Origin: JBDZUZ01 sp040255445
Lineage (GTDB): Bacteria; Planctomycetota; Phycisphaerae; Phycisphaerales; UBA1924
DNA length: 61,457 bases
Direction of reading: 5' to 3'
NCBI GenBank assembly: GCA_040255445.1
Contig: JBDZUZ010000006.1
Span: 1 to 61,457 of the forward strand
Made by a program: the position numbers and the translations under genes. Below, piece after piece: positions 33,900 to 42,342 of this stretch. The first letter of the stretch is position 1; every line of letters begins with the position of its first letter. Below the pieces are notes generated by a model, which saw only the letters and a list, made by a program, of their open reading frames with translations, was not told the origin of the DNA and did not search any database.

Positions 33900-34850
33900 T
33901 CATGCCGCGGGTCGGTCCGCCGTGAGGTCGGCGAGCGCCGCATCGAGCGTGGGGAACCGAAACTCGAACCCCTCGGCCGCGAGCTGCTCCGAGACCACAT
34001 ATCGGCCGTAGAGCGCGAGCTCGGGGTCGGTCTTGAGCACGAGCGGCGCGCCGATGCGGACCATCCACGCGAACGCTGGCAGGCCGATAGGCATGCCGAT
34101 CGCCTTGCGGAGTGTGCGCATGAACTCGGCCTGCGAGACCGGGTTCGGGCCCGAGGCTATGTACATGCCCTGCATCGTCGGATCGGCGATAGCGCGCTCG
34201 AAGAGTCGATTCATGTCGAGTTCGTGGATCCAGCTCATGCCCTGCGTGCCCGACCCGACACGTCCGCCCAGGCCCAGCCGTGCGAGGAAGCCCAGACGCG
34301 ACATCGCGCCGCCGCCGGCCCCGCGGTCACGGCCTATGACGAACCCGGTCCGGAGCACCACGCCGCGTTGTGACCCGAGCTTCGCCGCGGCGAAGGCTTC
34401 CTCCCACGCGTGACCGACCAGTGGCGCGAGGCCCAGGCCGGTGGGGGATGATTCGGAGCAGCGGGCAACCGGCGGGTCGCCGTAGATGTGGGCGGTGCTC
34501 ATCTGCACCCAAACCGGCGGCGGCGAATCGATCGCGCGAACCGCCTCGCCCAGCACGCGCGTCGACTCGACGCGTGAGCGGAGGATCTCATCGCGGTGGT
34601 CCGGCGTCTTGATGCAGTCGACCGTGCGGCCGGCGAGGTTGACGATCCCCGCGGCGCCATCGAACTCGCGCTTCCAGTCGCCCAGCGTCCGCCCGTCCCA
34701 CGCCGCGTGTCGCCAGGGGCCGGAGACCCGCGGCGAACTGCGCGCGAGGATAACCACATCGCGGCCCGCCTCGCACAGGTGCGCCGCCAGGGAGATGCCG
34801 AGGAACCCGCTTCCGCCCGCGATGATGATCCGTTGCCGCGCTTCCGCCAT
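33900..34850 (-). CDS. TIGR01777-family NAD-dependent epimerase (YfcH/SulA-like)
   Basis: From ATG 34850 this is a 316-residue extended short-chain dehydrogenase-like protein. It has the Rossmann motif GGSGFLGISLAAHL, GIVNLAGRTV, the S-T...YG active-site region in VQMSTAHIYGDPP, GVVLRTGFVIG, and the C-terminal DUF1731-like end FEFRFPTLDAALADL. The family is widespread but its substrate is unknown. The longer upstream frame is Arg/Pro-rich and rejected. It lies at the end of the minus-strand cassette, 88 nt after DUF1428. Confidence 0.88.
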   Translation of the reverse strand: MAEARQRIIIAGGSGFLGISLAAHLCEAGRDVVILARSSPRVSGPWRHAAWDGRTLGDWKREFDGAAGIVNLAGRTVDCIKTPDHRDEILRSRVESTRVLGEAVRAIDSPPPVWVQMSTAHIYGDPPVARCSESSPTGLGLAPLVGHAWEEAFAAAKLGSQRGVVLRTGFVIGRDRGAGGGAMSRLGFLARLGLGGRVGSGTQGMSWIHELDMNRLFERAIADPTMQGMYIASGPNPVSQAEFMRTLRKAIGMPIGLPAFAWMVRIGAPLVLKTDPELALYGRYVVSEQLAAEGFEFRFPTLDAALADLTADRPAA

Positions 34851-34938
34851 GGTGGTTGCTCCCCCGCTTGCAGCGATGCGTGCATCGCTGGTCGGACGTG
34901 CGGAGCATACCGCCGGGAGATCATTCCCGCCGCGTGTA

Positions 34939-35316
34939 TCAGTCCTTGGCCGCGGCGGAGACCAGGATCTTGAACCCGCCGCACGCCATGCGGGAGAGGT
35001 CGAAGGGCATCGCATCCGGCTTCATCAGGTGCGCGAGGCGGGGGTCCTCCATGACTTTCTTGCTGATGCGGTTGCGCTGGGCCTTCGACGCGTAGACGAT
35101 GTAGCTGAACATGATCGTCTCGCCGCGCTTGGGCTTGACCATGTCGGTAAACGCGAGCAAGCCGGGGGGCACGTTCAGGTCATCGGCCATGCACTCGACA
35201 TACTCGAGCGCGCCGTGCTCCAGCCAGACCTTGGACGCCAGGCGGGCGATCTTGCGGTACGCGGCGACATTCTTGGCAGGAACGGGCAGAACGAAACCGT
35301 CGACATAACGGGGCAT
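34939..35316 (-). CDS. DUF1428 family protein
   Basis: This 125-residue protein begins MPRYVDGFVLPVPAKNVAAY and includes WLEHGALEYVEC and FSYIVYASKAQRN, all diagnostic of DUF1428 (YbaA-like), a ferredoxin-fold dimeric alpha-beta barrel family without known activity. It belongs to the ArsR-led cassette, although a strong terminator separates it from DUF1579. Such proteins often accompany SRPBCC, DinB and ArsR genes in many bacteria. Confidence 0.9.
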   Translation of the reverse strand: MPRYVDGFVLPVPAKNVAAYRKIARLASKVWLEHGALEYVECMADDLNVPPGLLAFTDMVKPKRGETIMFSYIVYASKAQRNRISKKVMEDPRLAHLMKPDAMPFDLSRMACGGFKILVSAAAKD

Positions 35317-35361
35317 GCGTTGAACTCCGGCCTATGGGTGAAGGGGTCAGGGGCAGATCAG

Positions 35362-35393
35362 AAAACGCCCGCGGGCGATGTGCCCGCGGGCGT
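35362..35393 (-). terminator. Terminator after the DUF1579 gene
   Basis: Read on the minus strand, ACGCCCGCGGGC pairs with GCCCGCGGGCGT around a 5-nt loop and ends in TTT. The 12-bp stem lies 33-64 nt past the DUF1579 stop. Confidence 0.75.
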
Positions 35394-35425
35394 AGAGGTA
35401 CGCAGAGAGACGAGATCGACCGGGC

Positions 35426-36073
35426 TCAGGCCTGCTTGGTGAACTCGATTCGCATCATCTTGAACTCTTTGCCGGTTTTGGGATCGGTGCCCCACATCTC
35501 CATGGTCTTGGTCGTCGGGCTGGTGAAGGTCTCGACCTCGCGCATCGTGGTCTGCTTCTTGGTCACCGGGCAGTTGTACTTGAAGGTCCACTCCAGCTTC
35601 TTGCCGTCCGCGGAGAGCTTGCCGGTGCCGTACATGATGCCGGTCGAGTGGTTGTCGACCCAGGTCGAGACGAACTGCTTGGAGACATTGTCATAGCCGC
35701 CGATGCCAAAGCCGTTGAACGGCCCCATGCCTGGCATGTCGCCCTTCATCTCGTTCTTGATGTAGCGGCCGTCCATCATCGATGTGACGGTGGCGGTGCA
35801 CGAACTGGTCATCGGGGGCGCATCGGGCGCCATCCACATGGTGCACTGGCCCTCCCAGGTGCCGACTCCCTCGAGCATTTTCTCGTGCATCGCGCCGGGC
35901 GTTCCCGCTTCGATGCAGGCCTGCATATCGGCCTCGGTCCAGCCGGCCGGGAGCTGCATCTCGGGCGGCTGCGCGTTTTTGTTCTTGCCATCGTCCTTGG
36001 GCTGGGCGTACGCGACAAGTGTTGCCAGACCGCAGGCGGTGAGGATCGCGGCGCATGTGCGGAACTTGGACAT
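35426..36073 (-). CDS. Exported DUF1579 family protein
   Basis: From ATG 36073 this is a 215-residue protein with signal peptide CAAILTACGLATLVAYAQ. The DUF1579 domain shows GVGTWEGQCTMW, DGRYIKNEMKGDMPGMG and FNGFGIGGYDNVSKQFVSTW, a beta-barrel-like fold seen in small secreted proteins and as cytoplasmic versions. Function unknown. The last residues precede a strong terminator, and the gene is 129 nt downstream of the DinB gene in the cassette. Confidence 0.88.
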   Translation of the reverse strand: MSKFRTCAAILTACGLATLVAYAQPKDDGKNKNAQPPEMQLPAGWTEADMQACIEAGTPGAMHEKMLEGVGTWEGQCTMWMAPDAPPMTSSCTATVTSMMDGRYIKNEMKGDMPGMGPFNGFGIGGYDNVSKQFVSTWVDNHSTGIMYGTGKLSADGKKLEWTFKYNCPVTKKQTTMREVETFTSPTTKTMEMWGTDPKTGKEFKMMRIEFTKQA

Positions 36074-36202
36074 TCGTGTGCTCCTTTCGAGTGGGGGATG
36101 CTCCCGCATCGTGCTACGCGGGAGCGATTCTTCGGCCCGGTGCGTGTCGGGCCGCGAGGGGTATTGTCTACGCCCGCCCCCGCCGGTGCAAGGTGATTCG
36201 AG

Positions 36203-36697
36203 TCAGAAGAGCGGCGGCTTGCCCGCCGCACGCCGCGCATCGGCGATCTGGCCGTAGTGCGACATCTGGTGCAGCGGCAGCACCATGAACGCCTCGGCCA
36301 CAGTCTTGAGCATGTCCTCCATCCCCGGCGGGATGAACGCCGGCGGCTTCTCGAGCGTCGCATCGTCCTGCCACTCCAGGAGCGCGAGCGTGCGGGTGCG
36401 GTGCTCGCGGTAGGCCTTGAGGACATCCTCGAAAGACGGGTAGTCCGCTGCGTTGGTCGAGGGCGTCGAGCCCTGGCCGAAGCGGGACTCCCAATCCTGC
36501 AGCGGATTGGCCTCGCCGGTGATCACCTGGTACAGCGCGCCCTCGACGAACGCGATGTGACCGACGACCCAGAGCGGGTGGTTGCCGCCGCGGCTGGTCG
36601 GCTGCTGCAGCGCGTGGTGCTTCATGTCCTCGACGATGCGGAGCATGGCGCCGTCGGCGAAGTTGAGTGAATCACGGATGATTGACTTGGCGTTCAA
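36203..36697 (-). CDS. DinB family protein
   Basis: This 164-residue four-helix-bundle protein has the DinB/YfiT metal-site pattern: His in LWVVGHIAFVEGALY and two His in VLPLHQMSHYGQIADARRA near the C-terminus. These proteins bind Zn or Ni and often act as thiol-dependent transferases, but most are uncharacterised. Its ATG overlaps the stop of the SRPBCC gene by 4 nt, so the two are translationally coupled. Confidence 0.9.
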   Translation of the reverse strand: MNAKSIIRDSLNFADGAMLRIVEDMKHHALQQPTSRGGNHPLWVVGHIAFVEGALYQVITGEANPLQDWESRFGQGSTPSTNAADYPSFEDVLKAYREHRTRTLALLEWQDDATLEKPPAFIPPGMEDMLKTVAEAFMVLPLHQMSHYGQIADARRAAGKPPLF

Positions 36698-37206
36698 CGC
36701 TTCTCTCCCTTGGTGATGAGCGCGGCGGCGATCTCGCCGATCCGCTTGATGTTGTAATCCCAGCCCTGATCGACGCCCTCCATGTGGTCATCGGGGATGA
36801 GTCCGAAGGCCCGGTGCGTGAGCTGCAGCCGCGTCTTGCCCTCCTGCGCGGTGAGGCGGTACTGCACATGCGAGACCGCGGGGTACGACATGAAGATGGG
36901 CCCGCAGATCTCAAGCAGCGTCGGCGGCTTGATGACCTGCACGTGCCCCCACAGGTGCCCCGCGCCCTTGCTCACCGTCGCCGACAGATCGCGGTACCAG
37001 CGGCCACCCGGCCAGGGCTCGAGCACCATCGGGAAGGGCTTGCCATCGGGCATTTCACCCTCGGGGCCGAGCTCGGCGAGCACGGACTGGAAGGTGATCT
37101 CGACCGGCGCGGCAACGATGATGTCGCGCGTGATCTCGAGTGTGCGGGTGGGGATCGATGATGGTCCGGCCTTGCTCAATGCTGGCTGACTGGGTTCTGC
37201 GGGCAT
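36694..37206 (-). CDS. SRPBCC (AHSA1/START-like) domain protein
   Basis: This 170-residue protein has the SRPBCC helix-grip layout: an opening ITRDIIVAAPVEITFQSVLA, a central PWPGGRWYRDLS with GHLWGHVQVIKPPTLLEICG, and the long C-terminal helix QGWDYNIKRIGEIAAAL. It probably binds a hydrophobic ligand; the family includes stress proteins and toluate-type cyclases. It follows the ArsR gene by 71 nt, a pairing common in bacteria, and is coupled to the DinB gene. Confidence 0.88.
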   Translation of the reverse strand: MPAEPSQPALSKAGPSSIPTRTLEITRDIIVAAPVEITFQSVLAELGPEGEMPDGKPFPMVLEPWPGGRWYRDLSATVSKGAGHLWGHVQVIKPPTLLEICGPIFMSYPAVSHVQYRLTAQEGKTRLQLTHRAFGLIPDDHMEGVDQGWDYNIKRIGEIAAALITKGEKR

Positions 37207-37277
37207 GAGTTCTCCTCTCTGCGTTCTCGAAGTTGGTGCGCTGGCGACCGCCGCGGCGGTCTACGCGGCCTGATGCG

Positions 37278-37631
37278 CTACTGGTTCTTTGCGATCTCCC
37301 GCGCTGCGCGGGCGGCGTGCTCCGCCCGCTGCTTGATGCGGTCGAGCTTGTGGTCCCACAGCCGCTCGAAGCGGCTGACCCACTCGTGCACCTCGCGGAG
37401 GCCATCGGCGTTCACGGTGTACACCCTCCTCTGTCCTTCGGCCCGGGCGGTGACCAAGCCGACCTCGCGGAGTACCCGCAGGTGCTTGGAGACCTGCGGC
37501 TGGGCCAGTCCGGTGGCCTCGACCAGCGACCCGACCTCGCGTTCGCCCGCGGCAAGCAGTTCGAGGATCTCCCGCCGCCGCGGCTCGGCGACGGCGTTGA
37601 AGGGGTCGGAGGTGGTGGGGGCGCGGGGCAC
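37278..37631 (-). CDS. ArsR-family transcriptional regulator
   Basis: Starting at GTG 37631 this is a 117-residue winged-helix regulator: FNAVAEPRRREILELLAAGE, EVGSLVEATGLAQPQVSKHL, then the wing AEGQRRVYTVNADGLREVHE. No cysteine metal site is seen, so it is of the non-metal type found beside SRPBCC genes. The longer frame reaches through its own promoter, whose -10 lies 8 nt before GTG, so the mRNA looks leaderless. It probably represses itself and the downstream SRPBCC-DinB genes. Confidence 0.9.
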   Translation of the reverse strand: MPRAPTTSDPFNAVAEPRRREILELLAAGEREVGSLVEATGLAQPQVSKHLRVLREVGLVTARAEGQRRVYTVNADGLREVHEWVSRFERLWDHKLDRIKQRAEHAARAAREIAKNQ

Positions 37632-37639
37632 TGGGGGAG

Positions 37640-37667
37640 AATATATGTCGATATGGGTATGTGTCAA
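37640..37667 (-). promoter_or_regulatory. Promoter of the ArsR cassette
   Basis: On the minus strand, a perfect TTGACA (37662-37667) and TATATT (37640-37645) are 16 bp apart. The spacer is rich in ATAT/GACATAT half-palindromes that could be the ArsR operator. Confidence 0.75.
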
Positions 37668-37880
37668 GCGATTCCGAAAATTGCGGCTGGGGACGAAACG
37701 CCGCGGCCTCCGACAGCAATAACTCGCCGCGTCGGCGGGCTGCACGGGTGTGGCGTCGCGCTGTCATGGGCCGGGGCACGCGGGGGCGGCCGGGCCTGTT
37801 CGCATCATCGATCTGCTACCGTGCCGCCGCGGGCTTCACGAGTTGCTCGGCCGCACCATTTCGCTCTTGGGGGAAACACG

Positions 37881-39644
37881 TTGGAACAACCGCAGCCGGA
37901 CCTGACCGACCCGTTGCTCAACGATCCGGTGCTCAAAGACCCGCGCCGGCACGACATGGATGCGCTCCGCGCCTTCGCCATGCTGCTGGGCATCATCCTG
38001 CACGCCGCGCTCAGCATGACCGGCGGGCCGTGGATCGTTCAGGATCGAGCGAGTTCGCCTCTGCTCGGGCTCACGGTCTCGGCGATCCACGGCTTCCGCA
38101 TGCCGCTCTTCTTTCTGCTCAGCGGCTTCTTCGTCGCCATGCTCTGGCGGAAGCGAGGCGCGATCGGCCTGCTGAAGCACCGCGGCAAGCGCATCGGGCT
38201 GCCGCTCGCGCTGGGCTGTGTCACGATCGTCCCGCTGATGTGGTTCGTCATGGGCGCAGCACGGCCCGGCGTCACCGACTTCGAGGCGGGCGTCCCCGAG
38301 GGTGTCGACACCAGCAAGGAGATCTGGACCGCCTCGGCCTACGCCGACCTCGCCGCGATTCGGACCCATGTCGAAGCCGGGGCGGATTTGGACGCCCCGG
38401 ACCCACAGTTCGGCATCACGCCGCTGGGCTGGGGCGTCATCAGCGGCCGTGCTGAGGCGATCACGCTGCTCGCAGAGGCGGGCGCGGACCCCAACGGTCG
38501 GTACCGCGACCAGAACACGCCGATGCACACCGCGGCGTTCCTCGGCCGCGCTGAGGCCGGCAAGGCCCTGCTCGCCGCGGGCGCTGATGTCACGCTGCGC
38601 AGCCAGGCGGGCGAGACGCCGATGGACTCGCTCCGCCACGGCAAGGGCACCGTCGACTTCATCGCCGGCCTGCTCCGTATGAAGGTCGATTTCGCGGAGG
38701 TCGAGGCCGGCCGCGAGGTTCTTCGTCCGCTCATCGCCGAGCGTGAGGCCGAGATCAAAGCCCGCGGCGTCGATGGCAAGCCCGCGCCCGAGCCGACCAA
38801 CTGGATCGCGAGTGTTCTTCAGGGCATCTTCCGGGCGCTCACCGAGCTCCCCTTCTTCCACCACCTTTGGTTCCTGTGGTTCCTCTGCTGGCTCATTCTC
38901 GGCTTCACGATCGTCGCGGCGGTGCTCAAGCCGATCGGCGGAGCGCTCGCACGTGTTCCGGCGGTGCTGATCGCCTCGCCGCTGTGTTTCTTGTGGCTGA
39001 TCCCGCTGACACTCCCGACACAATTCGCGATGCAGTCCGGCGGCACGCTCCCCGGCTTCGGCCCCGACACCTCCGCCGGGCTCGTGCCCATCCCGCACGT
39101 GCTCGGGTACTACGCGGTCTTCTTCGGCTTCGGCGCGATGTTGTACCTGCGGATCGGGCCCGCCGCGCGGCTCGGCCAACTCTGGTGGCTGCAGCTCATC
39201 GCCGCGGTGGCGGTGCTGCCCATCGGGCTGGCCGTCTCCCTGGGCACACCGTGGGGCCTCGAACTCTTCCCCGATGACTCGACGCGGCGGACCGTTGCGG
39301 TCGTCTCGCAGGCGACTTTCGCCTGGCTGATGTGCTTCGGCCTGATCGGGCTGTTCGAGACTGTGTTGGCCCGCGCCCGGCCGGGCGTCCGGTACCTTTC
39401 GGATGCGTCGTACTGGCTCTACCTCGTACACCTCCCGCTCGTGGTCTACGGCCAGCACCTCCTCCGCGATCTCGAGTGGCCGGTGTCGGTCAAGCTCCCG
39501 GTGCTGACGGTCAGCGTGATCGCGATCCTGATCGCGAGCTATCAGTTGGTTGTGCGACGGACGTGGATCGGACGGCTGCTCAATGGACCGCGGCCGGGGG
39601 GCTCACCCGCGCCGGCCGCGGCCCCGGCACCGACCGGGGCGTAA
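37881..39644 (+). CDS. Acyltransferase-3 membrane protein with embedded ankyrin repeats
   Basis: From TTG 37881 (GGGGGA 7 nt upstream) this is a 587-residue polytopic protein. The N-terminal part RRHDMDALRAFAMLLGIILH with the conserved R and H, and FRMPLFFLLSGFFVAMLWRK, are the first helices of acyltransferase family 3 (OafA/OpgC type). After three helices come about 100 soluble residues (roughly 150-255) of ankyrin repeats (LLAEAGADPNGRYRDQNTPM, AGKALLAAGADVTLRSQAGE). About eight further helices follow, ending with YLSDASYWLYLVHLPLVVYG. It would transfer acyl groups to envelope glycans, with the ankyrin block as an internal binding module. Confidence 0.85.
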   Translation: MEQPQPDLTDPLLNDPVLKDPRRHDMDALRAFAMLLGIILHAALSMTGGPWIVQDRASSPLLGLTVSAIHGFRMPLFFLLSGFFVAMLWRKRGAIGLLKHRGKRIGLPLALGCVTIVPLMWFVMGAARPGVTDFEAGVPEGVDTSKEIWTASAYADLAAIRTHVEAGADLDAPDPQFGITPLGWGVISGRAEAITLLAEAGADPNGRYRDQNTPMHTAAFLGRAEAGKALLAAGADVTLRSQAGETPMDSLRHGKGTVDFIAGLLRMKVDFAEVEAGREVLRPLIAEREAEIKARGVDGKPAPEPTNWIASVLQGIFRALTELPFFHHLWFLWFLCWLILGFTIVAAVLKPIGGALARVPAVLIASPLCFLWLIPLTLPTQFAMQSGGTLPGFGPDTSAGLVPIPHVLGYYAVFFGFGAMLYLRIGPAARLGQLWWLQLIAAVAVLPIGLAVSLGTPWGLELFPDDSTRRTVAVVSQATFAWLMCFGLIGLFETVLARARPGVRYLSDASYWLYLVHLPLVVYGQHLLRDLEWPVSVKLPVLTVSVIAILIASYQLVVRRTWIGRLLNGPRPGGSPAPAAAPAPTGA

Positions 39645-39727
39645 GGGGTGGGCTCGCCGGCGACGCTCCGCGGCCGGCGGCCGGTTGGGAAGGATGTCGG
39701 CAAGCGCTGTATCGCCGACCCAGGTAG

Positions 39728-39738
39728 TTTGCTAGATT
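39728..39738 (+). promoter_or_regulatory. Extended -10 (TGCTAGATT) of membrane paralogue A
   Basis: TGC-TAGATT ends 7 nt before the GTG start. The 18-bp block 39728-39745 recurs at 43203-43220 before paralogue D with one difference. No -35 is visible; the TGn motif may compensate. Confidence 0.5.
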
Positions 39739-39745
39739 GCTCGCC

Positions 39746-40690
39746 GTGAAGACAGCGGTGGACAACCCGGCGATGGTTGCGGCGGGCCCCGAGCTCGATG
39801 CGATCTATGAGCGGTTGCGAATCCTGGAGCGGCGACGGCTTTGGGGCTTCCTCATTGTGATCGCCGCGCCCGTTGCGGTGGTCGTGGCCGCGATCGCGGC
39901 GTTTGTACTGTTGTCGTCAGCCAGCGTTGTGGTGACGGTCAGCGTTGTGCTCGGCACAGCGGCGGTGTTCATGGTCGTCGGCCAGACGATCGTGGTGACG
40001 GCCCGTCGGGCGCGGCGGCGACTCGCGGAGGCATCGGATCGGTTTGAGCCGCTGCTGCGGTTGCCGGTGCGCGTGGGTGAACGATTCGGGTTGCACCGGA
40101 TCACCGAAGCGGAGCGTGACCGATTCTCTGCGACCCGGTTGCTGGGCTACCTCCCTCTCGCATCGATGAAGATGCTGGCGGTCGTGATCCCACTGGCAAC
40201 ACTCGTGTGGCTGTACCCGTTCCCGCCCGACTCGGGCCGCGTTGTGGGCGGTGTCATCTCGTTTGCGCTGCTGGGTCTGTTCTTCGCGGTGCGGCCATCG
40301 CCGCTGCGGTGGTCGATTGTCCGCGACCAGACCGGCACGCGGCTGCTTGTCGATTCTGTCTGGCTTGGTTTTCTGATCCGAACCCGCGAGGTCGCGACCG
40401 CGGATGTCGGCACGCTTTTCCGGCGGGAAGGCAAGATCGGCGTGTTCCCGCTGGACCGCGGGGGCGTGCTGTTCCGCTTCGTGATGCTGCTTCGCATCTG
40501 GGAAGAGGTCCCGCGCTCGCGGACGGCCCGCATCGAACAGGAGATCGGGACCCGGCTCGGTCTGGAGCGCAACCTCTCGTACGAGAAATCGGCGATCGCG
40601 CCGGACCGGGAGACGGCAAGCGCGGTGACGTTTGTAACGTGGGTGAAGAAGGGTCCGGATGCAACTGGGGGCCGTCATGAGGCGCCGTGA
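39746..40690 (+). CDS. Four-helix membrane protein, paralogue A (family not recognised)
   Basis: This 314-residue protein has an N-terminal helix RLRILERRRLWGFL, two helices (about 30-75), a basic cytoplasmic segment with LPVRVGERFGLHRITEAERD, two more helices (about 145-190), and a C-terminal soluble domain opening PLRWSIVRDQTGTRLLVDS and containing IRTREVATADVGTLFRREGK. The same order occurs in paralogue D. GTG 39746 is chosen because it aligns with the ATG of paralogue D after an identical upstream block. Family and function unknown to me. Confidence 0.75.
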   Translation: MKTAVDNPAMVAAGPELDAIYERLRILERRRLWGFLIVIAAPVAVVVAAIAAFVLLSSASVVVTVSVVLGTAAVFMVVGQTIVVTARRARRRLAEASDRFEPLLRLPVRVGERFGLHRITEAERDRFSATRLLGYLPLASMKMLAVVIPLATLVWLYPFPPDSGRVVGGVISFALLGLFFAVRPSPLRWSIVRDQTGTRLLVDSVWLGFLIRTREVATADVGTLFRREGKIGVFPLDRGGVLFRFVMLLRIWEEVPRSRTARIEQEIGTRLGLERNLSYEKSAIAPDRETASAVTFVTWVKKGPDATGGRHEAP

Positions 40691-41573
40691 GTCCCGTCCG
40701 TTCGTCACAGAGACAATGCAGCTCTTCCGTCGGGTCCTGCGTCTTGAGGAGTCACAACGGCGTGTACGGTGGCTCCTCGGTATCGCTGGCGTGGTGTTTC
40801 TGGGAGCCGGCCTGCTTCAGTCTGGCAACGCGCCCGAGGGCAGCCTCCTGCACACCGCCGCGGGCTGGCTCTTCGCGGCATCCGTGCCGTTCGCGGCGGT
40901 CGGCGCGATCTGGTGGGCTCGCAATCATCACCACCTCGAGCGGCTCTGGCGAGAACACGACAAATTCGCATCGCTCGATGTGGTTCCGCTGCAGGTTGGA
41001 GAGCGGATTGGCGGCCTGCGTGTGAGCGAAGCCTCTCCGGAATGCCTGTTGCTCGAACGCACGGGCCTCCAGAGAAATGTGCATCTGATGCGGTTCGTGA
41101 AGACGGTCTCTCTCATCGTGGTGCCGCTGGTGCTGGTTGCGATGCTGCTCGCGGAAGAACCGCCGCTCCAGACGCACCAGTGGATCTTCCTCGGGATCTG
41201 GCCGGTCTTTGCCTTCTGGTACATGTGGCAACCATGGCCGGTGTGCTGGTCAATCCGCCGGACGGGCAACACCATCGAGATTCTGGCCGAGGAGCTGCGA
41301 TTGGGGCTCTTGCGACATTCCGTACGACTGGGGGCATCGGACCCCGTCCGCGTCCACTCGGAGCCTTCTTGCGTGCGACTTGTGTGCGAGACGATCGATG
41401 AGGCCACAAACCGCGTCGGCCGCGTTGAGGTGTACCTGGCGGTGATCGAGAAGGATTTCCTCCCCTGGCGGCTTCGACGGCTCGCATTTGCGGTTCAAAC
41501 TCATCTGAAACCGACCTCGCCGTTCGCAGAGGCTCAGTCTGCATTGGGGCAGACAAACTCGCGTCCCAAATGA
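40659..41573 (+). CDS. Four-helix membrane protein, paralogue B
   Basis: This 304-residue divergent member has VPLQVGERIGGLRVSEASPE in place of the LP-x-GERFG-x-RV block, helix pairs at about 40-85 and 145-190, and PVCWSIRRTGNTIEILAEEL at the start of the C-terminal domain. It overlaps the end of paralogue A by up to 32 nt; ATG 40677 is an alternative start with a 14-nt overlap, so the two are coupled. It is more distant from A than D is. Function unknown. Confidence 0.72.
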   Translation: MQLGAVMRRRESRPFVTETMQLFRRVLRLEESQRRVRWLLGIAGVVFLGAGLLQSGNAPEGSLLHTAAGWLFAASVPFAAVGAIWWARNHHHLERLWREHDKFASLDVVPLQVGERIGGLRVSEASPECLLLERTGLQRNVHLMRFVKTVSLIVVPLVLVAMLLAEEPPLQTHQWIFLGIWPVFAFWYMWQPWPVCWSIRRTGNTIEILAEELRLGLLRHSVRLGASDPVRVHSEPSCVRLVCETIDEATNRVGRVEVYLAVIEKDFLPWRLRRLAFAVQTHLKPTSPFAEAQSALGQTNSRPK

Positions 41574-41594
41574 CCAATCGCGGATTGCGTGGGC

Positions 41595-41666
41595 GACGTG
41601 TACCGGACCGATCGGCGTTCCGCTCCGTGGGACCAGGCCTCGTTCGCCAGGTCCTCGGGCTCGATG
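41595..41666 (+). pseudogene. Fragment of a second amidase gene
   Basis: This 72-bp stretch aligns without gaps to 44418-44489 inside the amidase gene, with 60 of 72 bases identical. It translates as DVYRTDRRSAPWDQASFARS against DAYRTERRFAPWDQASFAKS. Seven of the twelve differences fall in third codon positions, so the lost copy diverged while still coding. The rest of the 136-nt gap holds nothing else recognisable. Confidence 0.8.
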
Positions 41667-41709
41667 TGGCTTCGGTGGCCTCGAACATTCAAGGCGGCGG
41701 AGACGGAGG

Positions 41710-42342
41710 GTGGCGATGACCGGGCTCGTCCGATTCAAAGCCGCGGTTGACCGCGCTATCTCACCGTACGCCGCTCGCGGCGAGCGGCTATCGGCCAACG
41801 GTGTCCGCTGCATCTGCCCTGCGCCCGGCGTGGCGCCGGAAGCGGTCGTGCATTACCTCTTTCCGCCGATCTCCGATGTGGGTCTCGAAGAGCTCCAAGA
41901 CTCCTCGACGCGCCCCACCCCGCCCGCGTACATCGAGCTGCTCCGGTGGGGCAACGGTCTCGACATGTTCTGCTCCCGGCTTGCCGTATTCGGCATCCAG
42001 CCAGCGCTGCTCAAGCGCTCGGGAGACTTCGTACATCCCTGGGATGTGATCCAAACTAACAGCGAGTATGCGTGGGCTCTCGGGCGGGGCATGATTGTTG
42101 CTATGAACGACCTCGATGATCGCAGGCTCATCGTCCACGCGTGGGATGGCCAGATGACAAGCGAGTGGCGCGAGGACGGCGGGGAGCGGACCCGGACCTG
42201 GCCGTCGCTGGAGGATGCGCTCATCGAACTGATCGAGGAGATCGGGGCTGTGCGCGATTGGGCGGAGTATCGGCTGAACCCTGCCCCCGAGCGCGGCGGC
42301 TTCTGGGCGCGCGTGCTTCGCCGCGGCAAGGGTGGGCGCTGA
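41710..42342 (+). CDS. SMI1/KNR4 (SUKH)-like protein
   Basis: This 210-residue soluble protein has the SUKH layout: PPAYIELLRWGNGLDMF where the family has its PxxYxxFL...NGG motif, then the strand FGIQPALLKR, WDVIQTNSEYAWALGRGMIV and a C-terminal helix PSLEDALIELIEEIGAV. SUKH proteins often serve as immunity proteins in toxin systems and as general adaptors. It lies between membrane paralogues B and C and is joined to C by a TGATG overlap. GTG 41710 or ATG 41716 may be the start. No toxin gene is seen nearby. Confidence 0.6.
   Translation: MAMTGLVRFKAAVDRAISPYAARGERLSANGVRCICPAPGVAPEAVVHYLFPPISDVGLEELQDSSTRPTPPAYIELLRWGNGLDMFCSRLAVFGIQPALLKRSGDFVHPWDVIQTNSEYAWALGRGMIVAMNDLDDRRLIVHAWDGQMTSEWREDGGERTRTWPSLEDALIELIEEIGAVRDWAEYRLNPAPERGGFWARVLRRGKGGR

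Noticed and set aside
37836..39458. 540-residue ORF antisense to the acyltransferase
   Set aside because: Highly charged shadow of a well-supported membrane protein gene.
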